The notes: generated from the sequence alone by a model not told the origin. Shown: positions 1 through 10,064, counted from the first letter of the stretch. The stretch: DNA of 38,735 nucleotides from an uncultured Clostridium sp. (GCA_900554175.1 USGK01000014.1:1-38735); one strand, 5' to 3'. A program made the numbers and translations.

Positions 1-75
1 ACTTTTGTACATTCTTATTTTCAAAAATTTGTACATTTTTATATTGACATTAACACTTCAATTATTTTTATAATT

Positions 76-273
76 TTACCATAATCCAAAATAATAAGCA
101 AGAGATCCTTTTGACAATGGTAATTCTACTTCGTCACATATGCTTAAATCATCTTTATATTCCTTTTTTCTTGCTTTATATTAAAGAATATATTAATCTT
201 CATTATATTTTCTTAATCTTAACGTTGGTATACACCCATGATTTAAGTATAATTGCTCTATTTCAATTTTTAT
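76..273 (-). pseudogene. Possible decayed gene remnant
   Basis: Read on the minus strand in one frame, this stretch gives coding-like peptide pieces separated by in-frame stops. One piece contains LNHGCIPTLRLRKYNED. After two stops, the last piece runs to a TAA at 76-78 and contains DDLSICDEVELPLSKGS. The composition of the last piece (Cys, Pro, Gly, acidic residues) differs from the surrounding AT-rich noise. I do not recognise the family, and chance cannot be excluded. The rest of 1-474 holds no gene I can support; a short plus-strand open frame at 111-293 has noise-like composition. Confidence 0.25.
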
Positions 274-474
274 TTATCTCACATCAATTGTAACACTACG
301 AAATCAATACTTTTCCCTCTATTTTACTTTTAAATAGTTTTTTCTCAGTAACTATAATTTACTTTTTCAATTGACCAAATTAAGGAAATCTTATGAATTC
401 AAAAGGCTATACAGTAGATTCGTATTTAATAAAATTTGAAAAGAAAATCAAATTTGTCAATGTGTCCTATATGT

Positions 475-502
475 AAAAAGGTGAGCATATTAGCTCACTT
501 TT
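475..502 (-). terminator. Hairpin terminator (bidirectional)
   Basis: A 6-bp stem, GTGAGC (481-486) with GCTCAC (493-498), is flanked by A-rich and T-rich tracts on both sides. It lies just downstream of the GNAT gene, so it probably ends that minus-strand transcript. Confidence 0.7.
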
Positions 503-528
503 CTACAGAACTAAGTTATTAAATTTTC

Positions 529-1089
529 TTAAATGTTTTTATTTCTTATGTACTCTCCCTCGAATTCTTCTGACAATATATCCATACTTATACTATCATA
601 ATATTTTCCATTTATAAATTTACATTTTCGTCTTCTGCCATATTCTCTAAATCCACATTTTTCATAGCATTTTAATGCTCTAATATTAAATTCCATTAAA
701 TCTAGTTTAATATTATATAAATTCATATATCTAAATCCATATTCTAGTAATAGTTTAATAGCCTCTGTTCCATATCCTTTATTTCTATAATTTTTATCCC
801 CTATAAAGATTCCCAATGTAGCTGTCCTATTTATATTGTCTATATTTTCTAAAGATATAGTACCAATCATTTTATTGTCTTTAATTGTTACTATTACAAA
901 TGTTGCTTCTGGGCTAAAATTTTCTTCAAGGTATTTCTTTTCGCTGGCAATAGTTGTAAGTAGCCCACTTCTTCCAATATAGTCTGTTGTTTCAAAATCA
1001 TTTAACCATTCTGTAAAAAGTTCTACATCTTCACTATTTCTAGGAGATAAATATATCCTGTCTCCTAATAATTTTTTAAAATACTTCAT
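529..1089 (-). CDS. GNAT family N-acetyltransferase (RimJ/RimL type)
   Basis: Predicted acetyl-CoA-dependent N-acetyltransferase of the Acetyltransf_3 (RimJ/RimL) type, 186 residues from the chosen start. The N-terminus has the family pattern RIYLSPRNSEDVELFTEWLND. The acetyl-CoA-binding segment is GDKNYRNKGYGTEAIKLLLE, with the Q/RxxGxG/A core as RNKGYG, followed by LDLMEFNIRALKCYEKCGF, a typical strand-helix pair of the fold. The open frame extends to a GTG at 1098, but AAAGGAG at 1101-1107 is only 2 nt from that GTG and 11 nt from the ATG at 1089, so I prefer the ATG. It could modify a ribosomal protein, an antibiotic or a small amine; the sequence does not decide which. It is the last gene before a terminator in a run of minus-strand genes. 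Confidence 0.9.
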   Translation of the reverse strand: MKYFKKLLGDRIYLSPRNSEDVELFTEWLNDFETTDYIGRSGLLTTIASEKKYLEENFSPEATFVIVTIKDNKMIGTISLENIDNINRTATLGIFIGDKNYRNKGYGTEAIKLLLEYGFRYMNLYNIKLDLMEFNIRALKCYEKCGFREYGRRRKCKFINGKYYDSISMDILSEEFEGEYIRNKNI

Positions 1090-1280
1090 ACATATCACTA
1101 CTCCTTTAACATCTTATTTAAACATTTATTAGTAAATTTTTTAATTTATCTTTATTATCTTTTAATAAATTCAAAATATAACAAACTGTATTATATTAAA
1201 ACAAATTCTCTTTCGAGGAATACAAGATTCATCTGTTATAATAACATACAATAACAAAATCTTTAATTTATGTAAAGTAT

Positions 1281-1589
1281 TTACTTGTCTACCCTTCTAT
1301 ATCTTCTACAATCTACTTTTTCATTAAAGTATGTATTTAATTTTTCTCCATTTATTAGCTTTTCTTTTTGTAACTTACTAAGTTGCTTAATTTGATATTC
1401 TAATTTGCAAGCTAATGACTTATCTTTACTTTTCCATACAGCTTCAAGTTTTATTACATTATGTGATTTTGTATATTTTGCTCCATTTTTATTTTTTGAT
1501 ATATGCTCAGTTAATCTATTCTCTAAATTATTTGTCATCCCTGTATATATTGAATTATCCGAACACCTTAACATATATGTATAATACAT
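1281..1589 (-). CDS. GIY-YIG domain protein (YhbQ/UPF0213 family)
   Basis: Small single-domain protein of 102 residues. The N-terminal motif YYTYMLRCSDNSIYTGMTNN is the GIY-YIG signature in the YhbQ/UPF0213 form. It is followed by the Arg-containing helix (LENRLTEH) and a conserved Glu (KLEYQIK), which in GIY-YIG nucleases binds the metal. Members are proposed DNA-structure nucleases, but the cellular role of this family is not well settled. An in-frame GTG lies upstream at 1601. The ATG at 1589 fits the usual family start (M-Y-Y-x-Y) and has GGGTG a few bases upstream. It is a free-standing protein, not a homing-enzyme fusion. Confidence 0.88.
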   Translation of the reverse strand: MYYTYMLRCSDNSIYTGMTNNLENRLTEHISKNKNGAKYTKSHNVIKLEAVWKSKDKSLACKLEYQIKQLSKLQKEKLINGEKLNTYFNEKVDCRRYRRVDK

Positions 1590-1677
1590 TGATTCACCCA
1601 CATTTCATATATTTTTACCTCTTTTAAAAGATATTACGGAAATAAATATATTTCTATATTCTTTTATTAGATAACTG

Positions 1678-2316
1678 CTATTTATTTATCTTTCCCTTTA
1701 TTATTAGTCTTTTACTCAGAGAATTATTGCAAGTAATTAATGTTATAATTGATTCATCGTTATCTTTTAAAACTTCAATTTGCTCTGGATCAACATATTG
1801 TTTCTCATATACTTTGTAATAAAAATTTTCTCCATTCATATTAGTTATAACAATTATATCATCAATATTTACCTTTTTTAAGTTACTAAACATACTATTA
1901 TTTCTCATATTATGTCCAGCTAGACAAAGATTACCTGTTCCAGTTATATCATTATTTGATATTTTACATATTGACTTCAATAATGATTTTTCATTTACAT
2001 ACTCTATAATAGGATACTCTATGCCAATCTTATCAATTCTTATTTTTCCAAATACTAAACACCCTGATATATTTATTCCCTTTTTCAGTGTACATTCTTC
2101 TTTTGTCTTTATCTCCTTATTCTCTTCCTTGCAGTTTTCTTTGTATTCTTCATTAGTCTTTTTATTTGTTTCAATATTTTCATCTATTTCTTTTATCATA
2201 TTATTTGTATCTTTTTTTATTTTTTTATAATTCCAATCATCGAAAAATAACATCCCCATTAAAAACAAAATACTAATTATAAGTATAATCTCTATAATAC
2301 TCTTATTTTTTTTCAT
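1678..2316 (-). CDS. Sortase family transpeptidase
   Basis: Membrane-anchored cysteine transpeptidase expected to cleave an LPXTG-type signal and join the protein to the cell envelope. Residues 8-25 form an N-terminal membrane anchor, followed by a charged linker (30-78) and the sortase beta-barrel. The catalytic triad is visible: His135 in LAGHNM, Cys196 in LITCNN and Arg203 in KRLIIKG. The overall length (212 aa) fits small class B/D/E-type enzymes; I do not assign a class. The start codon lies 1 nt past the stop of the upstream membrane-protein gene, which indicates one transcript. The 2024-aa protein encoded further upstream ends in LPKTG and is the obvious candidate substrate. Confidence 0.93.
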   Translation of the reverse strand: MKKNKSIIEIILIISILFLMGMLFFDDWNYKKIKKDTNNMIKEIDENIETNKKTNEEYKENCKEENKEIKTKEECTLKKGINISGCLVFGKIRIDKIGIEYPIIEYVNEKSLLKSICKISNNDITGTGNLCLAGHNMRNNSMFSNLKKVNIDDIIVITNMNGENFYYKVYEKQYVDPEQIEVLKDNDESIITLITCNNSLSKRLIIKGKINK

Positions 2317-2317
2317 C

Positions 2318-3853
2318 TTATATATCTATCCTTTTAAGCAACATTGCTCTTTTTTCTATTACTATAGTTTCCCATTTACCAGTACTTTCTAATAGTATCA
2401 TTGTATCTTTATCATATTTTAAAAATACATACTCTATATCATATTTTTCAAAAATTGCTAAATAATCATCTAAACTATCAATATTAGCTGCCTCTACAAA
2501 CTGATTGTTTCCTGGACTGAATTCTTCTACAAAAGGATCACACCTTCCATCCATAAACGTAGGTATATCATTAAATAGCATCCAACTTCCCCAATCATCA
2601 TTATATATTTTTGTAGTTATATTATGCTTTTTTAAGTATTCTATACACTTATATGGAAATCCCTCTTTTAGTAAAGTTTCTTCATCATTTGTAAAATAGT
2701 AACTAAACCATTTTATTCCCATAACCATTGTTAATATTATAAAACCTATTCCTGCTATCGTCACTATTATTTTTACAACCTTAAAAACTTTATTTAAATT
2801 AAAACTATTTATAATGTATTCAGTAAATTCTCTAATGAATTCGTATCCCCATAATAACACAGTAAATAAGAATATTGGTGTAAGTCTGCAATATCTTAGC
2901 ATTCCCACTCCCCAAAAACATATTATTAATAATTTAGACATTGTTTCCTTATCTAAGTCACGTACTTTTTTATTAAAAGCAAAAGAAATAAATATGACTA
3001 AAAATATTAATCCTGCCATAATACTAATAAATGTTATTGGTTGCCATTCTGCAATAGTGTTTGTTGCCTCATTTGCTCCTGTAAATATCATTTTTAAAAA
3101 ATAATTATACACTTCTATTCCTCTAGGATTAATTAAACTTGATATTAATCCTACAATTATAACTTTTAACTTTGTAAGTGCTGCTTCTTTATGTTCATTC
3201 TCTTGAGCTGTTTTTCTATTTTTCCACCAATATGCGATATCAACAACTAACAATATAATTATTGGTGCAAAAATAATCCATATAGCTCCTCCATGTAAAT
3301 TTGCCATTAATATACATGAAATTGAAAAAATTAAATAATATGTTATCTTTTTTCTCTTTTTTATGAATGTAACTAGATTTGTAAGTATAATTATCATTGT
3401 AAGTTCTAAAGGTCTTCCTACTGCCCATGTATAGCCTATTAAAATTAATAAACATGCCACAAAAATTGAATAACCTTGTATATTTTCTTTTTTTATTATG
3501 ACATTGTATATTGTAACAAATGCAATTCTAGTAACTAATATAAATGCAGATAATAACATTATTGCTTGAATTTTACCATTCTTATATAAAATACTTAAGA
3601 ATACATCATATAGCCATTCATGTGGAATCCAATTTAATCCTTCGTGCCAGGAAAACACATCTACTTTTGGAACATAACCATTTTTTAATATCCAATCTCC
3701 TGTTTTTATATGCCATAAAATATCAGAATCAATTACAAATAGATATCTTGTTTTTTCCAATATAAAAAAAACGGTTCCTAAAAGCACTAGTACTCCCCAT
3801 ATTATTGAAATTATCTTTATAATATTTCTTTCTTTTGTTTTTCTTTTTTTCAT
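2318..3853 (-). CDS. Polytopic membrane protein, GT-C glycosyltransferase-like
   Basis: 511-residue protein with one N-terminal and about ten further hydrophobic segments, then a C-terminal extracytoplasmic domain from about residue 390. The first outer loop carries DSDILWHIKTGDWI, followed by PKVDVFSW and PHEWLYDV. The C-terminal part has NDDWGSWMLF and FMDGRCDPF. These motifs recur in a widespread but uncharacterised bacterial membrane family that resembles GT-C glycosyltransferases, where an acidic pair in the first outer loop is catalytic. The function is therefore a fold-level inference, possibly glycan transfer to a surface polymer or protein. It sits between the LPKTG protein gene and the sortase gene, 1 nt from the latter, so it may act on the same surface protein. 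The start has GGGA about 13 nt upstream. Confidence 0.75.
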   Translation of the reverse strand: MKKRKTKERNIIKIISIIWGVLVLLGTVFFILEKTRYLFVIDSDILWHIKTGDWILKNGYVPKVDVFSWHEGLNWIPHEWLYDVFLSILYKNGKIQAIMLLSAFILVTRIAFVTIYNVIIKKENIQGYSIFVACLLILIGYTWAVGRPLELTMIIILTNLVTFIKKRKKITYYLIFSISCILMANLHGGAIWIIFAPIIILLVVDIAYWWKNRKTAQENEHKEAALTKLKVIIVGLISSLINPRGIEVYNYFLKMIFTGANEATNTIAEWQPITFISIMAGLIFLVIFISFAFNKKVRDLDKETMSKLLIICFWGVGMLRYCRLTPIFLFTVLLWGYEFIREFTEYIINSFNLNKVFKVVKIIVTIAGIGFIILTMVMGIKWFSYYFTNDEETLLKEGFPYKCIEYLKKHNITTKIYNDDWGSWMLFNDIPTFMDGRCDPFVEEFSPGNNQFVEAANIDSLDDYLAIFEKYDIEYVFLKYDKDTMILLESTGKWETIVIEKRAMLLKRIDI

Positions 3854-3936
3854 ATTTAATATTATTCCCTTTCTAATATCATATTTACTATTATACTATT
3901 ACACATTTTCTTCATTTTTTCAATATATATTATAAA

Positions 3937-3981
3937 ACAAAAAAGAAATCACACTAATTAATAAAATGTGACTTCTTTTTC
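3937..3981 (-). terminator. Hairpin terminator after the LRR surface protein gene
   Basis: Arms at 3943-3952 and 3968-3977 pair over 10 bp. The single mismatch on the plus strand is a G.U pair on the minus strand, followed by a T-rich tract. It lies 9 nt past the stop of the surface-protein gene and would separate it, at least partly, from the membrane-protein/sortase pair. Confidence 0.7.
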
Positions 3982-3989
3982 AATTTATA

Positions 3990-6900
3990 TTATTTATTAT
4001 TTTTTTCGGAATATTTAATTTTTATTAAACTTCCTATACAAACGATAATTATCGTTATTGTTATTATATATAATAATCTATTTTGCCCTGTTTTTGGAAG
4101 AATCAAACTTCTATTTTCATTTTTTTCTTCACTATTCGTGTTATTATCTTCAGTCTTATCATCTTTTTTATCTTCATCATTCGTGTTATTATCTTCAGTC
4201 TTATCATCTTTTTTATCCTTATCATTCGTGTCATTATCTTTGGTTTCATCATCTTTTTTATCCTTATCATTCGTGTCATTATCTTTGGTTTCATCATCTT
4301 TTTTATCTTCATCAATTATATCTGTCTTATCTTTTATTTTTCTGTATTTATATATAATAATTTGATCTTCTTTTGTATATTTTCCTTCTTCGTTTCCTAT
4401 TACCTCTACTAATTCATATGTATCAATATTTTTTCTTTCTTGCTTATAATTATCGCCTATGTATCCCGTAGTTACTATATCATCATTCAGTATATTTCCA
4501 TTTATATCTTGATATTTAACTATTAATTTTCCTGTTTCTTTCCCTTTTTCAAGTTTCTCACTGACAACTTCACTTTCGTTGCCTGCTTTATCAATTGTTT
4601 TAGCAAATATTGTAATAGTATCACTTGTCATATCTACTTTGTATATTTCTCCATCTACTTTTGTCCAGTTTATTCCATCAAAAGATATTAACCTATCTTT
4701 AATTCCAGATTTTGTATAATCATCTGTTGCATCTCTATCATCTCTGAATATAACCTGTGCTGTATCTCTTTGTATCTCTGGAGTATATGGTGCTAACTTA
4801 TCGATATTCTCAACATTTAATGAAGTTGTATTTTTTCTCCCTTTTTCGTCAATTGTATTAATATTATAATTTCCACTTTTTGAAAGTATTATTTCTTTAT
4901 TTCCAAGCTCTTCTTCATTTAATGTTGATACAATTTCATTTCCTTTGTTTATTTCTATACTTTTAATTTTGTTTGTTGTATTTGCTGTAAGAACTAATGA
5001 TATATCTTTATTAGTCCACTCTGTATTACTTAAACTATAATTTGCTGTTGGTCCAAAATAGTCAATATTTCTACCTGTATCTATTACACATCCATTAATA
5101 TAAATCCATATCTCGCCATCTTCTGTTATTGCGTATACCATTGCATATTTATCTGGATTTGTATAATTACAATCCGTATATAAATATGAATATCCACTTT
5201 GTTTTACTGCCAAATAATTTGTTCTGGTTAAATAATCATCTTTATATTCTGCAATATCTACAAATTTTGGTAACTCATCATTTGTCTCTTCAACGTCAAT
5301 AAAATATTCTCCTTCTTCTAAAGTTGGAACTACTGCTCGCTTTAGAGTATCTTTACTCAACATTTTTATAGTCTTATTATTTTCTGAATATACTCCAACT
5401 CCAGGTGTAGCAGATTTTACAATATTTCCAGCTAATACTTCTACACCATTTTGTACATCTTCAAAATTATATAATTTTCCATCTTTTAAACCCAGATGTG
5501 AAGCTAATAAATACTTATCTGTTTGTTCTTGTAATTCTTGTACTGCAGATGTATCTTCTTCATTATCATTTATTAATGAAATTACTTTTCCATCTTTTGT
5601 TAATCCTGTACATGAATCGTAAATATCTACAATATTATTTACATCAAGTTGGCATACTATGTCAACATACTTCTTATCAGGTATTTGTCCATTGCCTGAT
5701 CCCATTTCCTTTGTTAATGAAAATTTATCGTTAAAGTAATTGTACGTTCCATTTCCACTTTCTGTTACAATATATACTTCACCTTCTTGTGTCAATATAT
5801 AAAATGTAACACCATCTCCTACTATTTTAGTATATTTTGTTTTATCTCCTATTGTACACTTTAATTTATTAATAATATCTATATTACTTTCAAGATTTCC
5901 TTTATTATCTACATAAGCATATTTTAGTTCTTTCAATTTTACACTTACTCTATCTGATGATTTATTATATGATTCTTCTCTAGCTTCTTCTTCATTAGCT
6001 AATTTTTTTATTACATCATCTGTAATCTCTGTTAAATCTTTTATAGAAGAATAGCTTACTGTCTTATATTGGTTTGCAATTATTGCATAATCTATATAAC
6101 TATCATTATTAGTAATTGTATTTATATCATTATCTTGAATACTAATTATATCATTATCTATATTTTTGTATGTAACTTCTGTTATATCATCTTTAAAATA
6201 ACAACCTGCTGATCTTCCGTCTGTTGAAGAAAAACTGTAAATTATATTATCCGCTATATCTGATATATATTGAAAAAATCCTTTTTTTTCATTTTTAGAT
6301 GTTGAATTCTTTTTCTTATCAACTTCTTTTGAGAATTTTATTACTTTTGTATTATCATCTTCTATAGATTCTTGAGTCTTTCCAACTGCTCCTGTAAGAA
6401 TATTTCCCTTTACTTTTCTTGACTCTGTATTTTCTACTTCTAATTTTCCTTCTTTACTTAAAGTAATTTTTAATGTGCTACATTCGTAATTATCACTTTT
6501 TATCCTTGCATAAATTGGCTCTACGCACTCCAAAGTTTCTGAATATTCATTCCAACTTTCGCCATCTAATGAATACTCAATGTCTTCATCACTTTTTAAT
6601 TTTATTTTTCCATCTATAACTGTAACCTCAGGTACTTTTGTTTCTTTCCTACTTTGTATATTTGTTACATGAACTATTCTTATACTTTTATATCCTGTTT
6701 CATCTGTAAACTCGAATGTATATATACCATTATCCTTTACTTCATATGAAACATTTGAATTATTTGATATTTCTCCATTTGGCAGTTTTATAGTATATTT
6801 ATTAGATGGTACTTGTATATTTATTATAACTTTATCTTCATTTAGTGTTCTTTCGTCTTTAGTTACCTCTATATCATTTATTAGCTTATTAGCTTGTACG

Positions 6901-9900
6901 GCTTTCTTAATGCTAGTGTAATTTTTTGTAACATTTTTAATATAATATATATTTCTTTCTTCATCTTGATATGTATAATTTCCAATTTTTCTTATATTAG
7001 TACTTGTCGGTTCTTCTTTGTATTCTAATATTACTGGATCATCCTCAATTATATTTATATCGTAACAATTTCCTTTATTTGTTAATATTGTACCTTGATT
7101 ATTAATCTTTATTGGAATTTCTTCTTTATTTGTTATACAAGATATATTTGTTGTACTTATTGTACCAGTACTATATCTATAATAAATTACATTGTTATAC
7201 TCAAGTACAAATGCTCCTTCTATATTTGTAACTATATCTATAGCATTATTTGATAGAGTCTCATATTTATTATTTTCTGTCATTACAATTGCTTTACCTG
7301 TTTCATATAAAATGAATGGGCAGGTCTTATAATTATAATCTATAGTATCTATTTTCTCTATTTTTCCTTCTATTTCGTAATTACATTTTTCATAAGAGTA
7401 TGTATCATCTGCATTACATTTAATTTTCAAAATATTATTGTCTTTATCTAAGGCATACTCTGCTCCAATTTTTACAATGTTAGATCCTCCATCTACTTCT
7501 TGTAACTTATCATATGAATCTCCTAATTTATATACTTTTTTATCTTCTTTCAAAATAAATACATTGTTCCATGCTTCAGTAATTCCTAGTATTTTTTCAT
7601 CAAATAATTTGCTAATCTTGTTTTCATTATCTTCTATTAGTACTCTTTTTCCATCACTTTCTTTATTGTATTCTCTATTTTCACCAAAAATATAACTATT
7701 ATCTCCTTCATTATATATTCCAGTTACTTCATTTATTTTATTACTATTTGTTTCATCATATATTTTATAATTCTTTATATCATTATATTCTTTGATATAA
7801 ATTGTTTTTGCATCTAAATTAGGAATTTCTGCATACTTATTAAATGAAGTCCAATTTTCTCTATCAAAAGAATAATACGTTGTATTACTATATCTTGGAT
7901 ATTTTAAATATACTATACCATTTTTTCTTATTGTTTTTTGATCATCATTGATATTGTTACTTCCTATCATTGCATCATAAACTTGATAATCGTCATCTAT
8001 ACCTATATCTTTTATTGTTATTTCTTTAGCTTCATTTTCTCCTATTTTTATAAATATAGTTTTTGAATCACTTTCTTCAATAGCTTCTTTATATTCTATA
8101 AAATTTTCTCCTGTTAATGAATATTTCTTTGTGTTAAATGAATTTGAAAAAATATATATCTTTCCATTCTTTCTTAACGCATTAATTACTACATCAGTTT
8201 CTACATCAAAATTTCCTAACTCCTTATTAAATAATTTTACACTAATATTATGAGTTCCATTGCTTAATAAGATAAAATCATCGTATTTTTTATAATCGCC
8301 TGAATCTATTGCATAATATATATCTGCATCTTCAATAGTTGAATAATTTTTTGAAAATTTAAGTGTTAATTTGTCATTATTAATCGTATGTTCTTCCAAA
8401 GATAATAAATCATCTATATCTATAGTATATTTTGTTTCATTCATTATTCCACCTTTTACTGTTACAGTTGCAGGTACATCTCTTATAACTAATTTGTCGT
8501 TTGACACTTCACAATTTTGTGTTTGATATGTTACATTTTCTCCATTAGTATATTTGGAATCTATCGCTTTTTTTATTATATCTGGCAATTCATTTTCTTC
8601 TTTATATGTTACATCACCAAATTCTTGATTTTGTAACTTTAAGTTATTTATATTTGCATTTTCTATGCTTGATATATCTCTTATCTTATTATAATCTAAA
8701 TCTAAATCATTTAATTTTGTCATATTAGATACATCAATACTTTCTATGCTATTATGATTTAAATTTAAGTTTTCTATATTAATTAAGTTCTCAATTCTTA
8801 TCGAATTTAAATTATTATTGCTTAAATCCAATTTTTTTAAATTTATTAATCCGTTAATATTATCTGTACTATTAATGCTGTTATTGCTAATGTTTAATTC
8901 TTCTAAAGAATTAAAGAACTCTATTCCTTTTAAGTCTTTTATTTTAGAATTTGAAATATCTAATTTTTTTGTATTTTGAATATCTTCACGTAAAAACGTT
9001 AATGTACAACTTTCATCTTCCGAGTCAATAACTTTATCTTCTCCCATTTCACTCTTAATTTTATTATACAAATTCTTATCATTAAATTCTATATTGATCA
9101 AATTTTTATACTTTATGTTGTTTTCCTCTGCATAGCTTGCAACCTCAGAAATACCATAACATAACAAAGTAATATTTGAATTACAATTCTTAAATATATC
9201 ACCACTAATTTTAGTATATCTATCCAAAAAAGTCACCGTTTTTAGATTACAACAATCTTTAAATGCATTCTTTTCTACTAATTCAATTTCTTTATTTACT
9301 ATTACATTGGTTACGCTATTTGAATTATTACCAAATATACTATCTGTATCCCCTATACTTTTTACCGTATATCCTCCTAGTTCTTTTGGAATCTCGATTT
9401 TTTCTTTCAAAATTCCATCCTTGTATTTTAGTCTATATGCATTTTTTTGATTATCGTAACAAAATGACCATGTGATTTCGTTATTATCTTTATAATTTAT
9501 TCTATCTGTGTATATATACTTATATCCTCTATTTTTAAGGGTCGTTTCACCTTTTGAATCTTTTTCAACAAATATTTGTGCTGGACAACTATAAAAAACG
9601 CCGTATCCGATAGACTCTAAATTACTGGATATTTCTATACTTTCTAATTTTCCACAGTAATAAAATACAGAATCTTCAATTTGAGTAATATTCTCTGTTA
9701 ATTTTATACTTTTTAAATTTCTACACCAACCAAATGCATAATACTTTATACACGATACATTACTTGGTATTTCTATATTTTTCAAATTTTCACAAAATGA
9801 AAATGCTCTTTCTCCAATACTGGTTACAATATGACCATCTAACTCATTGGGTATTACTATATCTCCACTTATTTTACTTTTATCTTTTGGTACTACATTT

Positions 9901-10064
9901 ATCGCATTACCATTTGAATCAAGCTCATAATTCCAATCAAATTCATTTACTGTTGCCGTTTCTGCTCTTACTTGTACAATCGGCGCAAGTACACTTAAAT
10001 ACTGTATAATTATTACAATTGTGATTATAATAGATATTGGTTTCAAAATTCTGTTAGATATCAT
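3990..10064 (-). CDS. Giant LPKTG-anchored leucine-rich-repeat surface protein
   Basis: 2024-residue secreted wall protein. Residues 1-34 are a signal peptide (cleavage near VRA-ET). Residues about 40-185 are BspA-type LRR_5 repeats (SIGERAFSFCENLKNIEIP and similar). Residues about 335-480 are a second LRR block of the LDLSNNNL type. The long middle has beta-rich modules, including stretches that look like RCC1/propeller blades (TEAWNNVFILKEDKKVYKLG) and stretches resembling surface beta-sandwich modules (LISFDGINWTKVDGEIYKV). A MucBP-like domain lies at about 1845-1910 (GKLIVKYQDINGNILND). Four 15-aa Asp/Lys repeats span 1918-1977. LPKTG is at 1989-1993, followed by a hydrophobic segment and a basic tail. 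The start has GGGGAAG upstream. The architecture suggests adhesion or substrate binding; the ligand cannot be read from the sequence. A sortase is encoded downstream. Confidence 0.93.
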   Translation of the reverse strand: MISNRILKPISIIITIVIIIQYLSVLAPIVQVRAETATVNEFDWNYELDSNGNAINVVPKDKSKISGDIVIPNELDGHIVTSIGERAFSFCENLKNIEIPSNVSCIKYYAFGWCRNLKSIKLTENITQIEDSVFYYCGKLESIEISSNLESIGYGVFYSCPAQIFVEKDSKGETTLKNRGYKYIYTDRINYKDNNEITWSFCYDNQKNAYRLKYKDGILKEKIEIPKELGGYTVKSIGDTDSIFGNNSNSVTNVIVNKEIELVEKNAFKDCCNLKTVTFLDRYTKISGDIFKNCNSNITLLCYGISEVASYAEENNIKYKNLINIEFNDKNLYNKIKSEMGEDKVIDSEDESCTLTFLREDIQNTKKLDISNSKIKDLKGIEFFNSLEELNISNNSINSTDNINGLINLKKLDLSNNNLNSIRIENLINIENLNLNHNSIESIDVSNMTKLNDLDLDYNKIRDISSIENANINNLKLQNQEFGDVTYKEENELPDIIKKAIDSKYTNGENVTYQTQNCEVSNDKLVIRDVPATVTVKGGIMNETKYTIDIDDLLSLEEHTINNDKLTLKFSKNYSTIEDADIYYAIDSGDYKKYDDFILLSNGTHNISVKLFNKELGNFDVETDVVINALRKNGKIYIFSNSFNTKKYSLTGENFIEYKEAIEESDSKTIFIKIGENEAKEITIKDIGIDDDYQVYDAMIGSNNINDDQKTIRKNGIVYLKYPRYSNTTYYSFDRENWTSFNKYAEIPNLDAKTIYIKEYNDIKNYKIYDETNSNKINEVTGIYNEGDNSYIFGENREYNKESDGKRVLIEDNENKISKLFDEKILGITEAWNNVFILKEDKKVYKLGDSYDKLQEVDGGSNIVKIGAEYALDKDNNILKIKCNADDTYSYEKCNYEIEGKIEKIDTIDYNYKTCPFILYETGKAIVMTENNKYETLSNNAIDIVTNIEGAFVLEYNNVIYYRYSTGTISTTNISCITNKEEIPIKINNQGTILTNKGNCYDINIIEDDPVILEYKEEPTSTNIRKIGNYTYQDEERNIYYIKNVTKNYTSIKKAVQANKLINDIEVTKDERTLNEDKVIINIQVPSNKYTIKLPNGEISNNSNVSYEVKDNGIYTFEFTDETGYKSIRIVHVTNIQSRKETKVPEVTVIDGKIKLKSDEDIEYSLDGESWNEYSETLECVEPIYARIKSDNYECSTLKITLSKEGKLEVENTESRKVKGNILTGAVGKTQESIEDDNTKVIKFSKEVDKKKNSTSKNEKKGFFQYISDIADNIIYSFSSTDGRSAGCYFKDDITEVTYKNIDNDIISIQDNDINTITNNDSYIDYAIIANQYKTVSYSSIKDLTEITDDVIKKLANEEEAREESYNKSSDRVSVKLKELKYAYVDNKGNLESNIDIINKLKCTIGDKTKYTKIVGDGVTFYILTQEGEVYIVTESGNGTYNYFNDKFSLTKEMGSGNGQIPDKKYVDIVCQLDVNNIVDIYDSCTGLTKDGKVISLINDNEEDTSAVQELQEQTDKYLLASHLGLKDGKLYNFEDVQNGVEVLAGNIVKSATPGVGVYSENNKTIKMLSKDTLKRAVVPTLEEGEYFIDVEETNDELPKFVDIAEYKDDYLTRTNYLAVKQSGYSYLYTDCNYTNPDKYAMVYAITEDGEIWIYINGCVIDTGRNIDYFGPTANYSLSNTEWTNKDISLVLTANTTNKIKSIEINKGNEIVSTLNEEELGNKEIILSKSGNYNINTIDEKGRKNTTSLNVENIDKLAPYTPEIQRDTAQVIFRDDRDATDDYTKSGIKDRLISFDGINWTKVDGEIYKVDMTSDTITIFAKTIDKAGNESEVVSEKLEKGKETGKLIVKYQDINGNILNDDIVTTGYIGDNYKQERKNIDTYELVEVIGNEEGKYTKEDQIIIYKYRKIKDKTDIIDEDKKDDETKDNDTNDKDKKDDETKDNDTNDKDKKDDKTEDNNTNDEDKKDDKTEDNNTNSEEKNENRSLILPKTGQNRLLYIITITIIIVCIGSLIKIKYSEKNNK
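4134..4313 (-). repeat. Four tandem 45-bp repeats in the wall-spanning stalk
   Basis: Four 45-bp units each encode a 15-residue Asp/Lys/Asn/Thr-rich block of the form D-x-D-K-K-D-D-x-T-x-D-N-x-T-N. Adjacent units are near-identical in pairs (two with DETKDND, two with DKTEDNN), as expected from recent duplication by slippage. The block lies directly before LPKTG and probably forms the wall-spanning spacer. Confidence 0.95.

Noticed and set aside
111..293. 60-codon plus-strand open frame near the window start
   Set aside because: No SD, noise-like composition rich in Leu/Ile/Tyr/His, and it is antisense to the possible gene remnant.
4134..4313. Tandem repeats as a CRISPR array
   Set aside because: There are no spacers between units; the repeats are contiguous, in frame and coding.
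4058..4412. Several overlapping open frames on both strands in the repeat region
   Set aside because: They are shadows of the 45-bp repeats in the LPKTG protein gene; their peptides simply repeat with the DNA.
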